64,000 nt of DNA from Anomaloglossus baeobatrachus. Taxonomy: Eukaryota > Chordata > Amphibia > Anura > Aromobatidae. This document shows, in pieces, positions 10,226-23,800 of the stretch; within the stretch, counting starts at the first letter, position 1; each line of letters opens with the position of its first letter. The notes under the pieces were generated by a model that ran no database searches, had not been told where the DNA came from, and worked only from the letters and a program-made list of their open reading frames with translations. Location of the stretch: NCBI RefSeq assembly GCF_048569485.1, contig NC_134354.1, forward strand, positions 89,183,825-89,247,824. Direction: 5' to 3'. The position numbers were made by a program, and so were the translations under genes.

Positions 10226-11020
10226 GGGTGGCATGTTGGCTCAGTGGTTAGCATTGCAGTCTTGCAGCGCTGGGGTCCTGGGTTCAAATCCCACTAAGGA
10301 CAACTGTTGGGGATGAGAATTGAGTATCCAGAAATACTTAATTCAGCCATTTCATAGACTAAGGTATATAGTTTAGTAAGATGTAAATTAACACACATTT
10401 ATGCATGTCTTTGTTCTTTTTACTAACACGTATATATAGGTATATTGCATATTTAGTGTTTTCCTTGGACACAGTATATACTGGTATATGTAACTTGAAG
10501 ATGGCTGCTGCTTCCTGTTTGCCCATGGGACGATGGACAAAGGAATTCCTAAGAGCCAGAACTGAGCCAATCAAGAAGAGGATATGCTAATTTCCATGTG
10601 ACTTGAAGCCCTGCCCTACGATACGTGATTGGACAAACTTTTGTTTACACCTCTTTGCTTCGTGGTCTAGGTGTCCAAAAATAAAGACTTCAGTCTTGCC
10701 TCAGCTTCTGTCGTGTGAGAGAGTGTTATAATTGATTCAATCAATTGTTATTCTTTCTCGCGTGCACACACTATATGATTAGAAACAGCGGTCAGATTCT
10801 AAAAGTGACTGGTTAAGTCACGTCCCTAACACAACATCTGCAAGGAGTTTGTATGTTCTCCCCGTACTTGCGTGGGTTTCCTCCGGGTTCTCTGGTTTCC
10901 TCCCACACTCCAAAGACCTACTGATAGGGACTCTAGATTTTGAGCCCCAATGGGGACAGTGTTGCCAATGTATGTAAACCGCTGTGGAACTAATAGCGCT
11001 ATATAAATGAATAAATTATT
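10226..11020 (+). mobile_element. tRNA-derived SINE (V-SINE-like), split in two
   Basis: The head (10226-10304) contains TGGCTCAGTGGTTAGC and GGGTTCAAATCC, matching Pol III A and B boxes of a tRNA-derived SINE. The body resumes at 10832 with TGTTCTCCCCGTACTTGCG and GGGTTTCCTCCGGGTTCTC, the conserved core known from fish and amphibian V-SINEs, and ends with ATAAATGAATAAA. The 10305-10831 interval is a later LTR insertion. It is not a functional tRNA gene. Confidence 0.85.
10305..10831 (+). mobile_element. Solo LTR of an endogenous retrovirus, inside the SINE
   Basis: A 527-bp block starts TGTTGGGGATG and ends CCCTAACA, with the 4-bp duplication CAAC on both sides (10301-10304 and 10832-10835). 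Near its right third is an AATAAA signal (about 10680-10685) followed by a short R/U5-like segment. TG...CA ends, a 4-bp duplication and the polyadenylation signal fit a gammaretrovirus-like LTR. No internal retroviral sequence is present, so it is the usual product of recombination between two LTRs. A fossil, fairly young judging from the intact duplication. Confidence 0.82.
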
Positions 11021-14000
11021 CATTTAAGTTGGGGAAAAAAAATTGTCCTAAGGTGGACAACCTCCTTTCAGAAATGCTTATGGTCAAAGTGTCAGCCTAT
11101 CACCATGTCATATTTAGGTATTGTACTCTTTGGTATGGTCCATTCTGTCGGCCATATAGTACAATTACAGTGGAGTAACAAGATTTGCAGGACCTTGATC
11201 TGTGATCCACATCTGTACTTCTTGGGAGCTTGACCGGAGTCTTGTGAACTTCCTTTCAGGTATTCCAATGTTGACACCCCAAGCGCCTCTTGCCTTTACA
11301 AAGCCAGATGTCATGATGATGCACAAGAGCCTTGCGAATACAAGAGTTACCCAGGGCGTCCAAGTTACAGCTAAGGAAGTTCAGAGAACCCTGGTCTGGC
11401 TGCCATGGAAAACAGACATGGATACTGGATCACGGTCTTGAAAACCCTTTTGCGCCTCTTAAATGCATGTTGTGGAGATTGTTTCCTCACTGCAAAGTCA
11501 TGGGCGGTCAGAAAGATCAGATATGGAGAATATTAGCAACCTGCAGCTAATGCAATTACATTAGCCAGGGAACCTTCACAAACAAGGTACGGCAGGTTCC
11601 TTTGCCAAAGAACAAAATGCAAGTCACTTATGTTATAATATTTATTGGTATCGATTTTTATTTTTTCATTGGAAGGAGATCATTTACAAAAAGAAAAAAC
11701 AAAGACCATTTGTTTTAGTGCACTTTCAAAGAGCAGGCAAAGTCTGAGACCTGGAATGCACCACGCTGGATTCAGCTCATGCTGTGTCTACATAATGGAG
11801 AACTGAATGGCACAAACATTGAAGAAGCCATGCAAATAAAACATCTTAAAAGCCTACAAGCTCTAGATCTCATCTGAAGCCATAAATGCTCAGTAGTAAA
11901 CGGTGGCAAACATTTGTCAAAAGCCCTTTTTATATATTTATACGAGGTAAAGAGACCAGATCTCAGGTATTAAATTGTCCAAGAGCAAATATGGTTTTGT
12001 TGACCAACTGTTTTCCTGTCTGCAATGGAGGAACAGGCCGAGGACTACGACCAAGTTTTATCGAACAGTTCTAGACACCCTAAATGGTTTACTGGTCAAT
12101 GTGAAAACTAAAGAGGTGTCTGGTGTCACAGACTAGACAGTGATATAGGGGGTAGAAGATGAGATGGCAACCCCTAGAGTCCGGACGTGACCAAGTTCCC
12201 AAACTCTCCTCACTGGCTGGCACGTTATCCCACCGAATTATGACCACCTGTATGCGCTATATGGAAACTCTTACAATCCGATATTGGTATTACGGCATTG
12301 CTCTTAGTACAAAAAGAATTGTCTTCCTAAACGTCATCAATGAGGCAAAGTTTACAAACTTTACAAATAGCACCAGGCTTCACAAGTCTCCAGCAACTGT
12401 GACAAGTCTGCACTCAGCCTCACATATAAGATTTAACTAGTGGATAATACCCATTATCTTTTTTTTTTTTAACAATTGTAGTTTAATGGCTCAACTAATC
12501 TGCTTCTAAAGAAAGGTTATGATGGGAATGATCAATGCCCCTACGCAAGTGTCAGGCTAAATCTCGGTGTGGAGTCCCAGTAGGGCTCTGTTCATAATTC
12601 TATTTTTTTATGCTTTGCCATTCATGTGTTCAAACATACAAAACACCCTACAAACCCCAATATAATCAATGCAATGAATCAGGATAATCCCATATCCAGA
12701 CTGAGCGGGAACAGGTTTTATATTACAGCTAATGAAAGTTATGAGATTGAGAGCGCATTTATCGTCACATCACCTCAGAGTAGGCTTGAATGGCGGCTAA
12801 TGGCACATTGCATCTGTGCACTTAGCCTACAGCAAATGTTGGGAGCTTTTCCTGACGAATACTGTGACATTCCTATTGGCCCCAATATGTATTCTGTCAG
12901 CCTCTGATAATCATCTGTATACTATTTAACTGCATAGGAAAGCACAGAGGGCAAAGAAACATACCACGCTGCATCCTTCTTGTGGGTCCCTATGGAAGGC
13001 ATCCATCCTGACCGTGCCACACGCACCCAATAGTGAGCACAGATGAAATGTCTGCCTAGCCTTACATAAGACCTACTAAAAGATCCTTGTTTTCGTTGGT
13101 TTTGCATATAGCAATTTTTTGCTAATTTTTTTTATTTTCTTGGTTTTAGCATTTTTGCTAACTTTCTGATGTTGGGTGTTTGTTAAAATGTAAACATGAA
13201 ACCTGCTGCAAACAGTGCTGTTTTTTTAATTGTGGCACTTTCTCCAAGATGCGCTATGTTGTAGCAATGGATTATTAAAGCAATTATAGTGGCATAGCTC
13301 AAAAATGAGTGCAATTTTTTTTTAAAGGGATAAATAGCTTCAGGGAATTTATTTAAATCCCCTGTTTATAGGTGATGTTTACTGACTATATTTTTCTCAG
13401 TTTCTGCTCCTTGCTTGTTTTTTCATTTGGGCAGAGTTGTGATCTTTAACTACAATTTAACTGCAGCGCCTGCAGGTAGTCTGAGACACACCTCCTGTCT
13501 CGTCATTGGTTCATGCTGTTGCGGCTTCCTCTCCACTGCACCTCTGATTGGCTGTATCCATCATAGGCTCTCCGTAAGTCAATACATGGAAAGCCCGATT
13601 GGGTGCTTTAATAGAACTTTGGAATTTGGTATTTTTAAGAACAGATAGTTCATGTGTTGCGACTATTGAGCTGGAAATCTGTTTTTGGTTGGCAACTACA
13701 CAACATTGTTTCCTAAATACATAATAAATGAGACTATTAGTGGTTGTTTTTAAAAGATAATTATCTAGCTTGCCTGACGTTTTCATAATCACTTGCATTC
13801 TCTACAAGGAAAGAAGAAAAAAAAAGGCTGAAACTGACTAAATTGACAACTTGGCATTACCATTTCTCTTGTTTCATGGCAATGACAATTTCAAAACAGA
13901 TTTACCATATTATGAACGCTGAACTAATTTAATTCCTGGTCTAATTTTTTTTAGTCTCTCTTTATGCAAGGCCGGGTTCCCGTGTGTAATCGAATCGCAA

Positions 14001-14731
14001 TACCCGGGTCCCGACTGGCGTCTCTCCTGCCCTGAACTTACTGCTTCTACGTCTGCCCTATGTGATCAGAGAACAATCCATATATCTAGGACATGTGAAC
14101 TCGTCCAAGGGCATTGCAGATCATTTGTAACCTATGACAAAAACACAATTTCTCATCAGAGGATGGGGTAAAGGTTGTGCATGCAAGGATTGATTTATTT
14201 ATCACAAATGGCAACTTTAAAAGGAAAAAGAAAAAAAAAAGAATAGTTGTTTTTCACTCATAAAAAAAAAAAGGAAAATAAATCAGTCTGGTGTGATCAG
14301 TTATGTACAAGAGGAATAGGAGATATATAACAGAAATCAAGAAAAAAAATAGTATAAGTACCCCCCAAAAAAACAAAAATAAATGAAATTTAAGAAAAAT
14401 TGCTCACACAACCACCCATTCCCTGACGAAACAGAAATGAACTCAAGTCAACAGTTTTATTTGCATGGCAAACTGCGTCGTCCTGTTCTCATGCAGCGGT
14501 GTCTTAACTTTTCCTTCGACATCGGCAGAGGGAAATCATCCCAGACACCCTCACCTCACAATACCAAAAACATCTAAGGGATGAATGACAACACCACAAG
14601 CAGAAAAACGAGGGTCTGCCATTCCACTTTTGTTTGTATTGGATGCAAAAACTCTTCCGGGAGAAATTACTTTTCTTAAAAGATCAATATTTCGTAGCTA
14701 TCACATTTTTTGCTCGTCGCTGGAAGTCCGT
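11021..14731 (-). other. Low-repeat region, probably including the TOMM70 3' UTR
   Basis: This interval follows the TOMM70 stop codon on the minus strand and lacks recognisable mobile elements for most of its length. Minus-strand AATAAA candidates include 11641-11646 and 11657-11662, and a possible earlier site near 14457. If the distal pair is used, the 3' UTR would be about 3.1 kb. The extent is inference; there is no other gene I can support here. Confidence 0.35.
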
Positions 14732-14885
14732 TTACAGTGTTGGCGGCTTTAAGCCATATTTCTTGGCGACTTCAGTCTGGGCATAAGCGGCATCACATAG
14801 TGAGTACAGATGGGCCATTTCCATTTCAGATTTCGCCAGGTTGATGGCTTTATTGAACATGTCAATGGCTTTGTCCAGATTCCCT
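14732..14885 (-). CDS. TOMM70: TOMM70 last coding exon
   Basis: It encodes GNLDKAIDMFNKAINLAKSE through KKYGLKPPTL and the TAA stop at 14734-14732. The acceptor is tttag/A; the first base completes an arginine codon split from the preceding exon. This is the final TPR and C-terminal helix. Confidence 0.97.
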
Positions 14886-17800
14886 CTAAAACAGAAATAT
14901 ATAGTGTGATTGTTATACACAGAAGTTTCTATATAAGAAACAGCAAGTAGCAGCTTTGTAAGATGGTGCTCTTATGGACATGATTATATGAAGATACCCA
15001 AAATAACAGTACTCAAAATGGCGCTTGCACTGTGTACCGCACCAATATCTGCACTCAGACATCATAAGACTTAAGACATTCTGGGCCTTTCCTGTGAATT
15101 AAAGATGATTCAGCTTATTAGAGAATATATCTATATAAGTTTCTATACTGTAGTTTGACCAATAGTGAAAGAATATGCAGCCTTAGATTGCATCCAAGAA
15201 ACTCGAAATAATTATTAAGTTCTTCAAACGCAGTCTTGCTCCTCTTTTGACCAAAGCACTTTGGTCTCTGTGGATATTGTGTATGCATACATATATCAGA
15301 CACATAATTTGGAATATGAGCAATTAGGATGGTATGTGCATGATTTATGTGTATGCCTAAATTAGTCGGCGCCCAATCTGGGGTGGCCAGGACAGTACCA
15401 TAAATAAAAGTCTAAAGTATCCAATAGAGTAAAACGTCATAGCTTTACATTTTTTATTTTTAGATACCATTACAGATGTGTCAATTAGAGATGAGCAAAC
15501 CCAAGGTTTGGAAAAAAAAACAGACAGTTCAGGTGCTTTACATACGAACACCACGTCAGCAAGCATTGCGGTGCATAGGTATGCCCGGTGTCAGCCCAGT
15601 GCTTGCTGCTTGCAGTATTGGATCAGCTAGCACTAGGGGGAGTAACAACAGCATGATCGGAGGTAGTGAGCATCCACACCCCAAAAAAAATAAAATAAAT
15701 AAAAACATGGAAAAACTCTGCTCATCCACCCCCAAAAGTGATCTGTTTATGGCTGGCTGTATGTGGGCAGAGACCTGAACTGCTCAATTAGTGACTTTCA
15801 TTGGGGTTCAGGTCAAGTTCAGGTCCCAAACCAAACTCAAAGTTCAGCTGTCCCCCACCAAACCGAATTTCCATGGGTTCGCCTCATCTCTAGTGGCAAT
15901 ACTAAAAGTCTGACACATTTCAGTCTTGTGCACCTATGTCTAAGACTCCCAGGGCCTGAAATGCGTCACTACTTTTCAGCTTATCATGTACGTACTTAAT
16001 TCCATTAGATAAGTGAAAATAAAACTGCACATTTTAACTCTATTGGATGGTGCATTTTATTTCTTCTGAGTGTATATAAAACTTAGAGAAATCACCATGC
16101 TTCTAAGCAGCGGGCGCTTACCTCTGAACTTCTATTGTCCCCATGGTCTCGTAAGCAAAGTCACATTTGTTATCTATTTCAATGGCTTTACTGATGAGGT
16201 CTAAGCCTTTGTCAAGATCTTGTTTCCATTGCAGCTGGAGTAAGCTGGAAAAGTGAAGAAAAAAAAAAAAATCATAGAAGAAACTGAAAATTAAACTGTC
16301 TACAGAAAACTACTGGAGGTGATGAACATTTACTGAATAAGCTCAGGTTCTGGTTTCTTGAGGCTGGTTAGGTTGGGGGTAGACAAAAAGTTACTCTAAA
16401 GGTGACCATATGTATAAGGTCTCTTTCACATTGCATTTTGACCTCCGTTCAGTGGTCCTGTTGGGGCTTCCGTCAAAACCCACAATAAAGCAGGTTTTGG
16501 ACCCATGCGTCGATGGGGCCATTGACTATAACGTTGCAGAAGGAGTCACCGTGTGTTCTGTCTTGCACCATGTTCAGGAGTGTATGCCTGGAGGGAGACA
16601 CCCAGATGCAGTCTAGTATATCTGGATGTCTGCCTCCAGAAAGCGTATACTCCCAAACATGGTGCAGAACAGCGCACACGGGGTGACTCCTCCTGCACCA
16701 TTATAGTCAATGGCCCCGTTGGCGAATACGTCCGAAACCCGTTTTGCGAGGGGTTCGAACGGAATCCTGATGGGACCATTGAACGGGGAGAGGAAAACCG
16801 TCTTAGATAAATGTTGGATGAAGCTGTCGCCCAACTAGTTTGTATTGTGGTGTCCTGTTTGGTTTAGGTGAAATTCAACGTCTTTTTTTTTTTTACGGAC
16901 GGGAGATAAAGTAGTCACCATAGGGGCCTGGCAGAGGGGCTATTCCCTGACCTCCCAGCTGATCCTAATAAAAAACTCCATACACATTAGAAAAATAACA
17001 GTCAGCCAAACCAGCCAATGTCAGCTGACCATCTAATTTGTATGGGAGCTTCACGACTCCCTCCTGACAGATGATGTAGGTGAACAGAAGGATCCAGTCT
17101 GTTGAATCTCAATGGCCAATTGGTCCTTATATTTGACACTGAGGTACGCAGCTCTCGGAGGAGACTTGCAGCAGCTCTCTCAGAGGACTCCATGGTTCCT
17201 GTATATGGGGGAGCAGAGAGCTGGTGGCTGAATGATTGTTTGGTCAACAGCTCTCTAACATCTATGATCAGTTTAAAGGAGATCTCCGATCTCAGAAGAA
17301 AAGTTGCAGTCACTCTTTGTGACTGCACAATCACGTGTGTAATGTGATTCCTTCGTATTCGCCATGAGAGCGAGTAGGCATGTATGTGATTTGCATATTT
17401 ACGATCACGAGCGGACTGGTCTGAGAATATTGTAGATTGGTAGGAATGAAGGGAATTTTGTTTACTTACCGTAAATTCCTTTTCTTCTAGCTCCAATTGG
17501 GAGACCCAGACAATTGGGTGTATAGCTATTGCCTCCGGAGGCCACACAAAGTATTACACTAAAAAGTGTAAGGCCCCTCCCCTTCTGGCTATACACCCCC
17601 AGTGGGATCACTGGCTCACCAGTTTTAGTGCCAAAGCAAGAAGGAGGAAAGCCAATAACTGGTTTAAAGACCAATTCAATCCGAGGAAACATCGGAGAAC
17701 TGAACCATACCACATGAACAACATGTGTACCCGAAAAAACAGAAAAACCCCGAGAAAACAGGGCGGGTGCTGGGTCTCCCAATTGGAGCTAGAAGAAAAG

Positions 17801-20800
17801 GAATTTACGGTAAGTAAACAAAATTCCCTTCTTCTTTTTCGCTCCTAATTGGGAGACCCAGACAATTGGGACGTCCAAAAGCAGTCCCTGGGTGGGTAAA
17901 AGAATACCTCGTGATAGGGCCGTCAAACAGCCCTTTCCTACAGGTGGGCAATCGCCGCCTGAAGGACTTATCTACCTAGGCTGGCGTCTGCCGAAGCGTA
18001 GGTATGCACCTGAAAATGCTTGGTAAAAGTATGCAGACTCAATCAGGTAGGTGCCTGACACACCTGCTGAGCCGTAGCCTGGCGCCGTAATGCCCAGGAT
18101 GCACCCACGGCTCTGGTAGAATGGGCCTTCAGCCTTGAGAGAACCAGAAGCCCAGTAGAACTGTAGGTTTCAAGAATTGGTTCCTCGATCCCCCGAGCCA
18201 GGGTGGATTCAGAAGCTTGCGACTGTTTACGCCGACCAGCGACAAGGACAAAGAGTGCATCCGGGTGGCGCAGGAGCGCCATGCGGGAAGTAGAACCTGA
18301 GTGCTCTCACCAGAACCAACAGATGCAAATCCTTCTGAAATTGATGGACTGGACGAGGACACAAAGAAGGTGAGGTGATATCCTGATTGATATGAAAGTG
18401 GGATACCACCTTAGGGAGAAATTCCGGAATCGGACGCAGAACTACCCTGTCCTGGTGAAGGACCAGGAAGGGAGATTTGTATGAGAGCGTTGCTAGCTCG
18501 GAAACTCTCCTAAGAGACGAGACCGTTACTAGAAGGCCACTTCCCGAGAAAAGCGGGAAGGGAGACCTCTTTCAAAGGCTCGAAAGGCGGCATCTGGAGA
18601 GCAATTAGAACCTTGTTCAGATCCCAGGGCTCTAACGGCCGCTTGTACGGAGTGCTGAGACGACAAACTCCCCGTAGGAACGTGCGTACCTGAGGAAGTC
18701 GTTTCTGAAAAAATACAGATAGCGCTGAGACTTGTCCCTAAAGGGAACTGAGCGACAACCCTTTTTCCAACCTAGATTGCAGGAAGGAAGGAAACATAGA
18801 CGATGCAACCGGCCAGGGAGAAACACCCTGCGCCGAGCACCGAGATAAGAATATCTTCCACGTCCTGTGGTCAATCTTGGCGGACGTTGGTATGCTAGCC
18901 TGTCTCATGGTGGCAACCACGTCCTGAGGTAATCCTGACGACACTAGGTTCCAGGACTCAATGCCACACCATCAGGTTGAGGGCCGTAGAATTCAAATGG
19001 AAGAATGGCCCTTGAGACAGCCAGTCTGATTGGTCTGGTAGTGCCCCCGGTTAGCCTACCGTGAGGCACCACAGAACCGGGAACCACAACATCCTCGGCC
19101 AATCTGTAGCGACGAGGATGGCGCGGCCGCAGTCGGTCCTGATCTAGCGCAGCACTCTGGGCAACAATGCCAGAGGTGGCACATAAGGTAGCTGGAACTG
19201 CGACCAATGCTGAACTAAGGCGTCTGCCGCCAGAGCTCGATGATTGTGAAACCGTGCCATGAAGCTGGCACATTGTTGTTGTGCCGTGACGCCATTAGAT
19301 CGACGTCCGGCCTCTGTAAGCGGCGCCAGATCTCCTGAAACCCGTCCGGGTGAAGAGACCATACCCTTTCGGCCACACCCCGGCGACTTAGGAAGTCAGC
19401 TTCCTAGTTTTCCACGCCTGGGATGTGAACTGTGGATATGGTGGATGCCGTGTCTTCCACCCACATCAGAACCTGCCGGACTTCCTGGAAGGCTTGCCGG
19501 TTGCGCGTTCTTCCTTGGTGGTTGATGTATGCCACCGCTGTGGAGTTGTCCGACTGAAGTCGGATTTGCTTGCTGTCCAGCTGCTGTTGGAAGGTTTGTA
19601 GGGCAAGATACACTGCTCTGTGTTCAAGAACATTGATCTGAAGGGTGGACTCTTGCTGAGTCCACGTACCCTGAGCACTGTGGTGGAGAGAAACTGCTCC
19701 CCACCCTGATAGACTCGCGTCTGTCGTAACTATCGCCCAGGATGGGGATAGGAAGGACCTTCTTTTTGACCATGAGGTGGGAAGAAGCCACCACCGTAGA
19801 GATTCCTTGGCCGCCTGAGAAAGAAAGACGACTCTGTTGAGGGAGGTCGACTCCCCGTCCCATTGGCGGAGAATGTCACATTGTAGTGGACGCAGATGAA
19901 ACTGCGCGAAAAGAACTGCCTCCATTGCTACCATCTTACGTAGGAAGTGCATGAGGCGTCTCAATGTATGCGACTGGTTCTTAAAGAAGAGATTGCAGCC
20001 CGTAGTGAATGCTGTTTGTCTAGCGGAAGCTTCACTATCGCTGAGAGAGTATGAAACTCCATGCCTAGATATGTTAGCGATAGGGTCGGGGTCGGATCTG
20101 ACTTCAAAAAGTTGATGATCCACCCAAAACTCTAGAGAGTCTCCAGCGCAACGTTCGGGCAGTGTCGGCATGTTTCCTAAGAGAGTGCCTTGACAAGTAG
20201 ATCGTCTAAATATGGGATCACAGAGTGACTCTGAGAGTGCAGGACTGTGACTACTGCTGCCCTGACCTTGGCGAAGACCAGTGGGACTGTCGCTAGCCGG
20301 AAGGTAGAGCTACGAACAGAAGGTGTTCGTCTCCTATAACGAAGCGTAGAAACGCTAGTGCTCTGGATCAATCGGCACGTGTGGACAAGCATCCTTGATG
20401 CCTAATGATGCTAGGAAATCTCCTTGGGACATTGAGGCGATGACATGGCGGAGGGATTTCATCCGGAACCGCCTGGTGTCCACGAGCTTGCTGAGCAGTT
20501 TTAGATCCAGAACGGGACGGAACGGCCCGTTCTTATAGGCACCGCAAATAATTTGGGGTAAAAACCGTGACCTTGTTCCTGAAGAGGAACGGGGGTCATC
20601 ACTCTTTCTGCCTATAGAGTGCACCCTGTTTGCAGAAGAGCAGCGGCTCGGCCGGGAGGTGGAGAAGTTCTGAAGAATCGAGTTGGAGGACGAGAAGTGA
20701 GCTCTATCCTGTACCCGTGAGACAGAATGTCTCACACCCAACGGTCATTGACCTATGGCCGCTAAATATCGCCAAGGCGGGTGAGCCTGCTACCGACCGA

Positions 20801-23800
20801 GGATGCGGAGAGAGGAGGCCGCAAGTCATGAGGAAGCCGCCTTGGAAGCGGGTTTTCAGACTGTCTCTTTTTTGGGCGTGACTGAGCCCGCCAAGAATCT
20901 GAGCTCCTCTGATCCTTTTGAGTCCACATTGGACGAGGAAAAATGGGACCTGCCCGAGCCTCGAAAAGACCGAAACCACGACTGCCTCCTGCTCTGTTGG
21001 GGTTTGTTGTGTCCGGGCTGAGGAAAGGATGAATCCTTACCCCTGGACTGTTTAATGGTTACATCCAAACGCTCACCAAACAGTCGGTCAGCAGAAAAAG
21101 GCAACTGGTTAAGCAACCTTTTTTGGAAGCAGAATCTGCCTTCCATTCACTTAACGAGCAGACCAGGCTCTGCTTAAAAACACGGAGCAGCGTAGGCTAC
21201 TGCCGTACGGTTCGCAGAGTCTAGGGCAACCTGAATCGTAAGAAACAAATGCAGACATTTGAGAGGTTAAGGATGCCACCTGCGGCACAGATGTACGTGT
21301 AACCGTGTCAATCTGTGTAAGACAAGCTGAAATAGCTTGGAGTGCCCCAAGGGTGAGAATGCTGGAGCCAACGGTGCGCCGACAGTCTCATAGATGGATT
21401 TAGACCAGAGATCCATCTGTCTGTCAGTGGCATCTTTAAGTGCAGCTCCATCTCCCACTGCAACTATGGATCTAGCTACAAGCCTGGAGATTGGAGGATG
21501 CCGCTTGGGACACTGGGTCCAGTCCTTGACCACGTCAGGGGGCAGGGATAACGTGTATCCTAAGCCGTTTGGAGAAGCGCATATCTGGATAAGTGTGGTG
21601 TTCCTGGACTGCCTCTCTGAAGGCAGAGTGGTCCAGAAAAATACGTGAAGCTGACTCCTCCACTGGAGGAGCTGTGAGAAATAACCAACATTCTATTGAT
21701 GGACGCTATAAGATTATTCACTATGGCGTCACCATTAGGTGTATCCAGATTGAGAGCGGTCTCAGGATCAGAATCCTGAGCCGCTACTTCCGCCTCATTA
21801 CACAGAGAGTCCTTCTGCTAGGACCCTGATGAAACCGAGGGCCGCTCATAGTGAGCCCGCTTAGGCTGTCTGGGACTGACGTCTGTGCAGAGCCGTGACT
21901 CTGGGATGCGTGTGACATTCCCGGAGCTGTTAGTTGTTCACACTGAGGGGGGCCATGGATCAATGATTCAACAGTGCCCATGTTGTGAGAGACATGTCCG
22001 GACTGCTAGGCTTCTAGTATCATAGCCATAGTCTCAGAAAATCTGTCAGTAAATACTGCAGACACCGTCCTCATCCTCTGGCCATTAGCAGAGACTCCGG
22101 CTGAGTTGGATATAATGGGGGTCTATGTAACCTGCCGGCCGTATAGCCGTACATGCTGTACCGGCTGCATAGAAAAACATGTGGTTCTGCACCTTTGTTT
22201 TACACAGAGAATATGCTGATAACTCCTCCGCACAATCCAGGAGGGTATATACAACGTGCGACCAAACAGTGCAATGTATATAGTACAAGCATATCTATAA
22301 GTGCACTTCTGCACTAGTGGGGTTAGCACCACAGGTGCTGCTTAACGCCTGTTGCAGCGATTGTGTGACTATCAGAATGCCAGGGTCTTCCACACTTGTC
22401 TCTGTATCGTACAGAAACTGACACTAATGGCTGCCGGCGTCCTTGTAGAGAAGGAAGCCGTGGGCGTGCCTGAGAAAGTGCGGGAATCCGGTTTCACAGT
22501 GCACACAGTGAGAGGGGTGGAGTATGCAAAACATACTCCAGCTCTCAGCGCTGCTGTGCTATGCAGCGTCACGCCCCTACCCTGACTGTCAGGCCTGTGG
22601 GCGGTAACGAAGGGAGACTAGGCCCAGAAGCCGGGGACTCGAGTTAATAAGCGCGGCCGGCATATCAGTGCTGGCCGGCGCGGAAGTCCCCGGCGCACCA
22701 CAAATCCCAGCGGCGCCTTAAATAAAAGTGGCAGCGGCGGTTAGCGCAGTAGTCACCCAATACACTAACACACCCAGCAACGCTGTGGTGTGCGATGGCA
22801 CTAGTGCGGACAGCGCCGCTGTCCCTGGCGCACTAACACACCCAGCAGTGCTGCCGTGTGTCTGCGCGGTCCCCACAGGGACACAGAGTACCTCCATGTA
22901 GCAGGGCCATGTCCCTGAAGATACTCCGCTCCATGTCCAGCAGATACCAGGGGCTGTGGATGGAGCACGGTCTCAGTGCCTGGAGACCGATAGAATCCCA
23001 CTTCACCCAGAGCCCTGTAAAAAGGGATGGGGAAGGAAGCAGCATGTGGGCTCCAGCCTCCGTACCCGCAATGGGTACCTCAACCTTAACAAACACCTCC
23101 GACATGAAGTGGGGTGAGAAGGGAGCATGCTGGGAGCCCTGTATGGGCCCTCTTTTCTTCCATCCGACATGGTCAGCAGCTGCTGCTGACTAAACAGTGG
23201 AGCTATGCGTGGATGTGTTGCCTCCTTCGCACAAAGCACAAAACTGGTGAGCCAGTGATCCCACTGGGGGTGTATAGCCAGAAGGGGAGGGGCCTTACAC
23301 TTTTTAGTGTAATACTTTGTGTGGCCTCCGGAGGCAATAGCTATACACCCAATTGTCTGGGTCTCCCAATTAGGAGCGAAAAAGAAATTACATTTTTGAC
23401 CCCCAGCTATTGAAGATGTGATGTCACCTTTCCCCTCTATCATCCACATTCTACATATTGTTAAATACAGTGGAACCTCGGTTTACGAGTAATTTGGCTA
23501 TACGAGCAAAGCTTGCTGTAAATTTGTAACTCGGTTTACGAGGAAGCTTTGCTGTACGAGCAAATACTCACCGCACACACTTCCGGTTCCGTACTTTCAC
23601 CGCACTCTGACCCACTCTTACAGTCCACACAAAAACACATGCACACACATTATGCTCACCTTACTTTCCGTTCCCTCGCCGGCCTCCTGGTTCTTGTAGT
23701 TCGCCGGTACAGGATGTGTATCAGGTAACCATCGCGACAATGGGGGAACTTCCGCTGTCAGCCGCTTCACAAAGGCAGCGCACTGACCAATCAGAGGCAA

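Noticed and set aside
10226-10300. Possible tRNA gene (A and B box)
   Set aside because: The sequence continues into a SINE body; the boxes are the promoter of a tRNA-derived SINE, not a folded tRNA.
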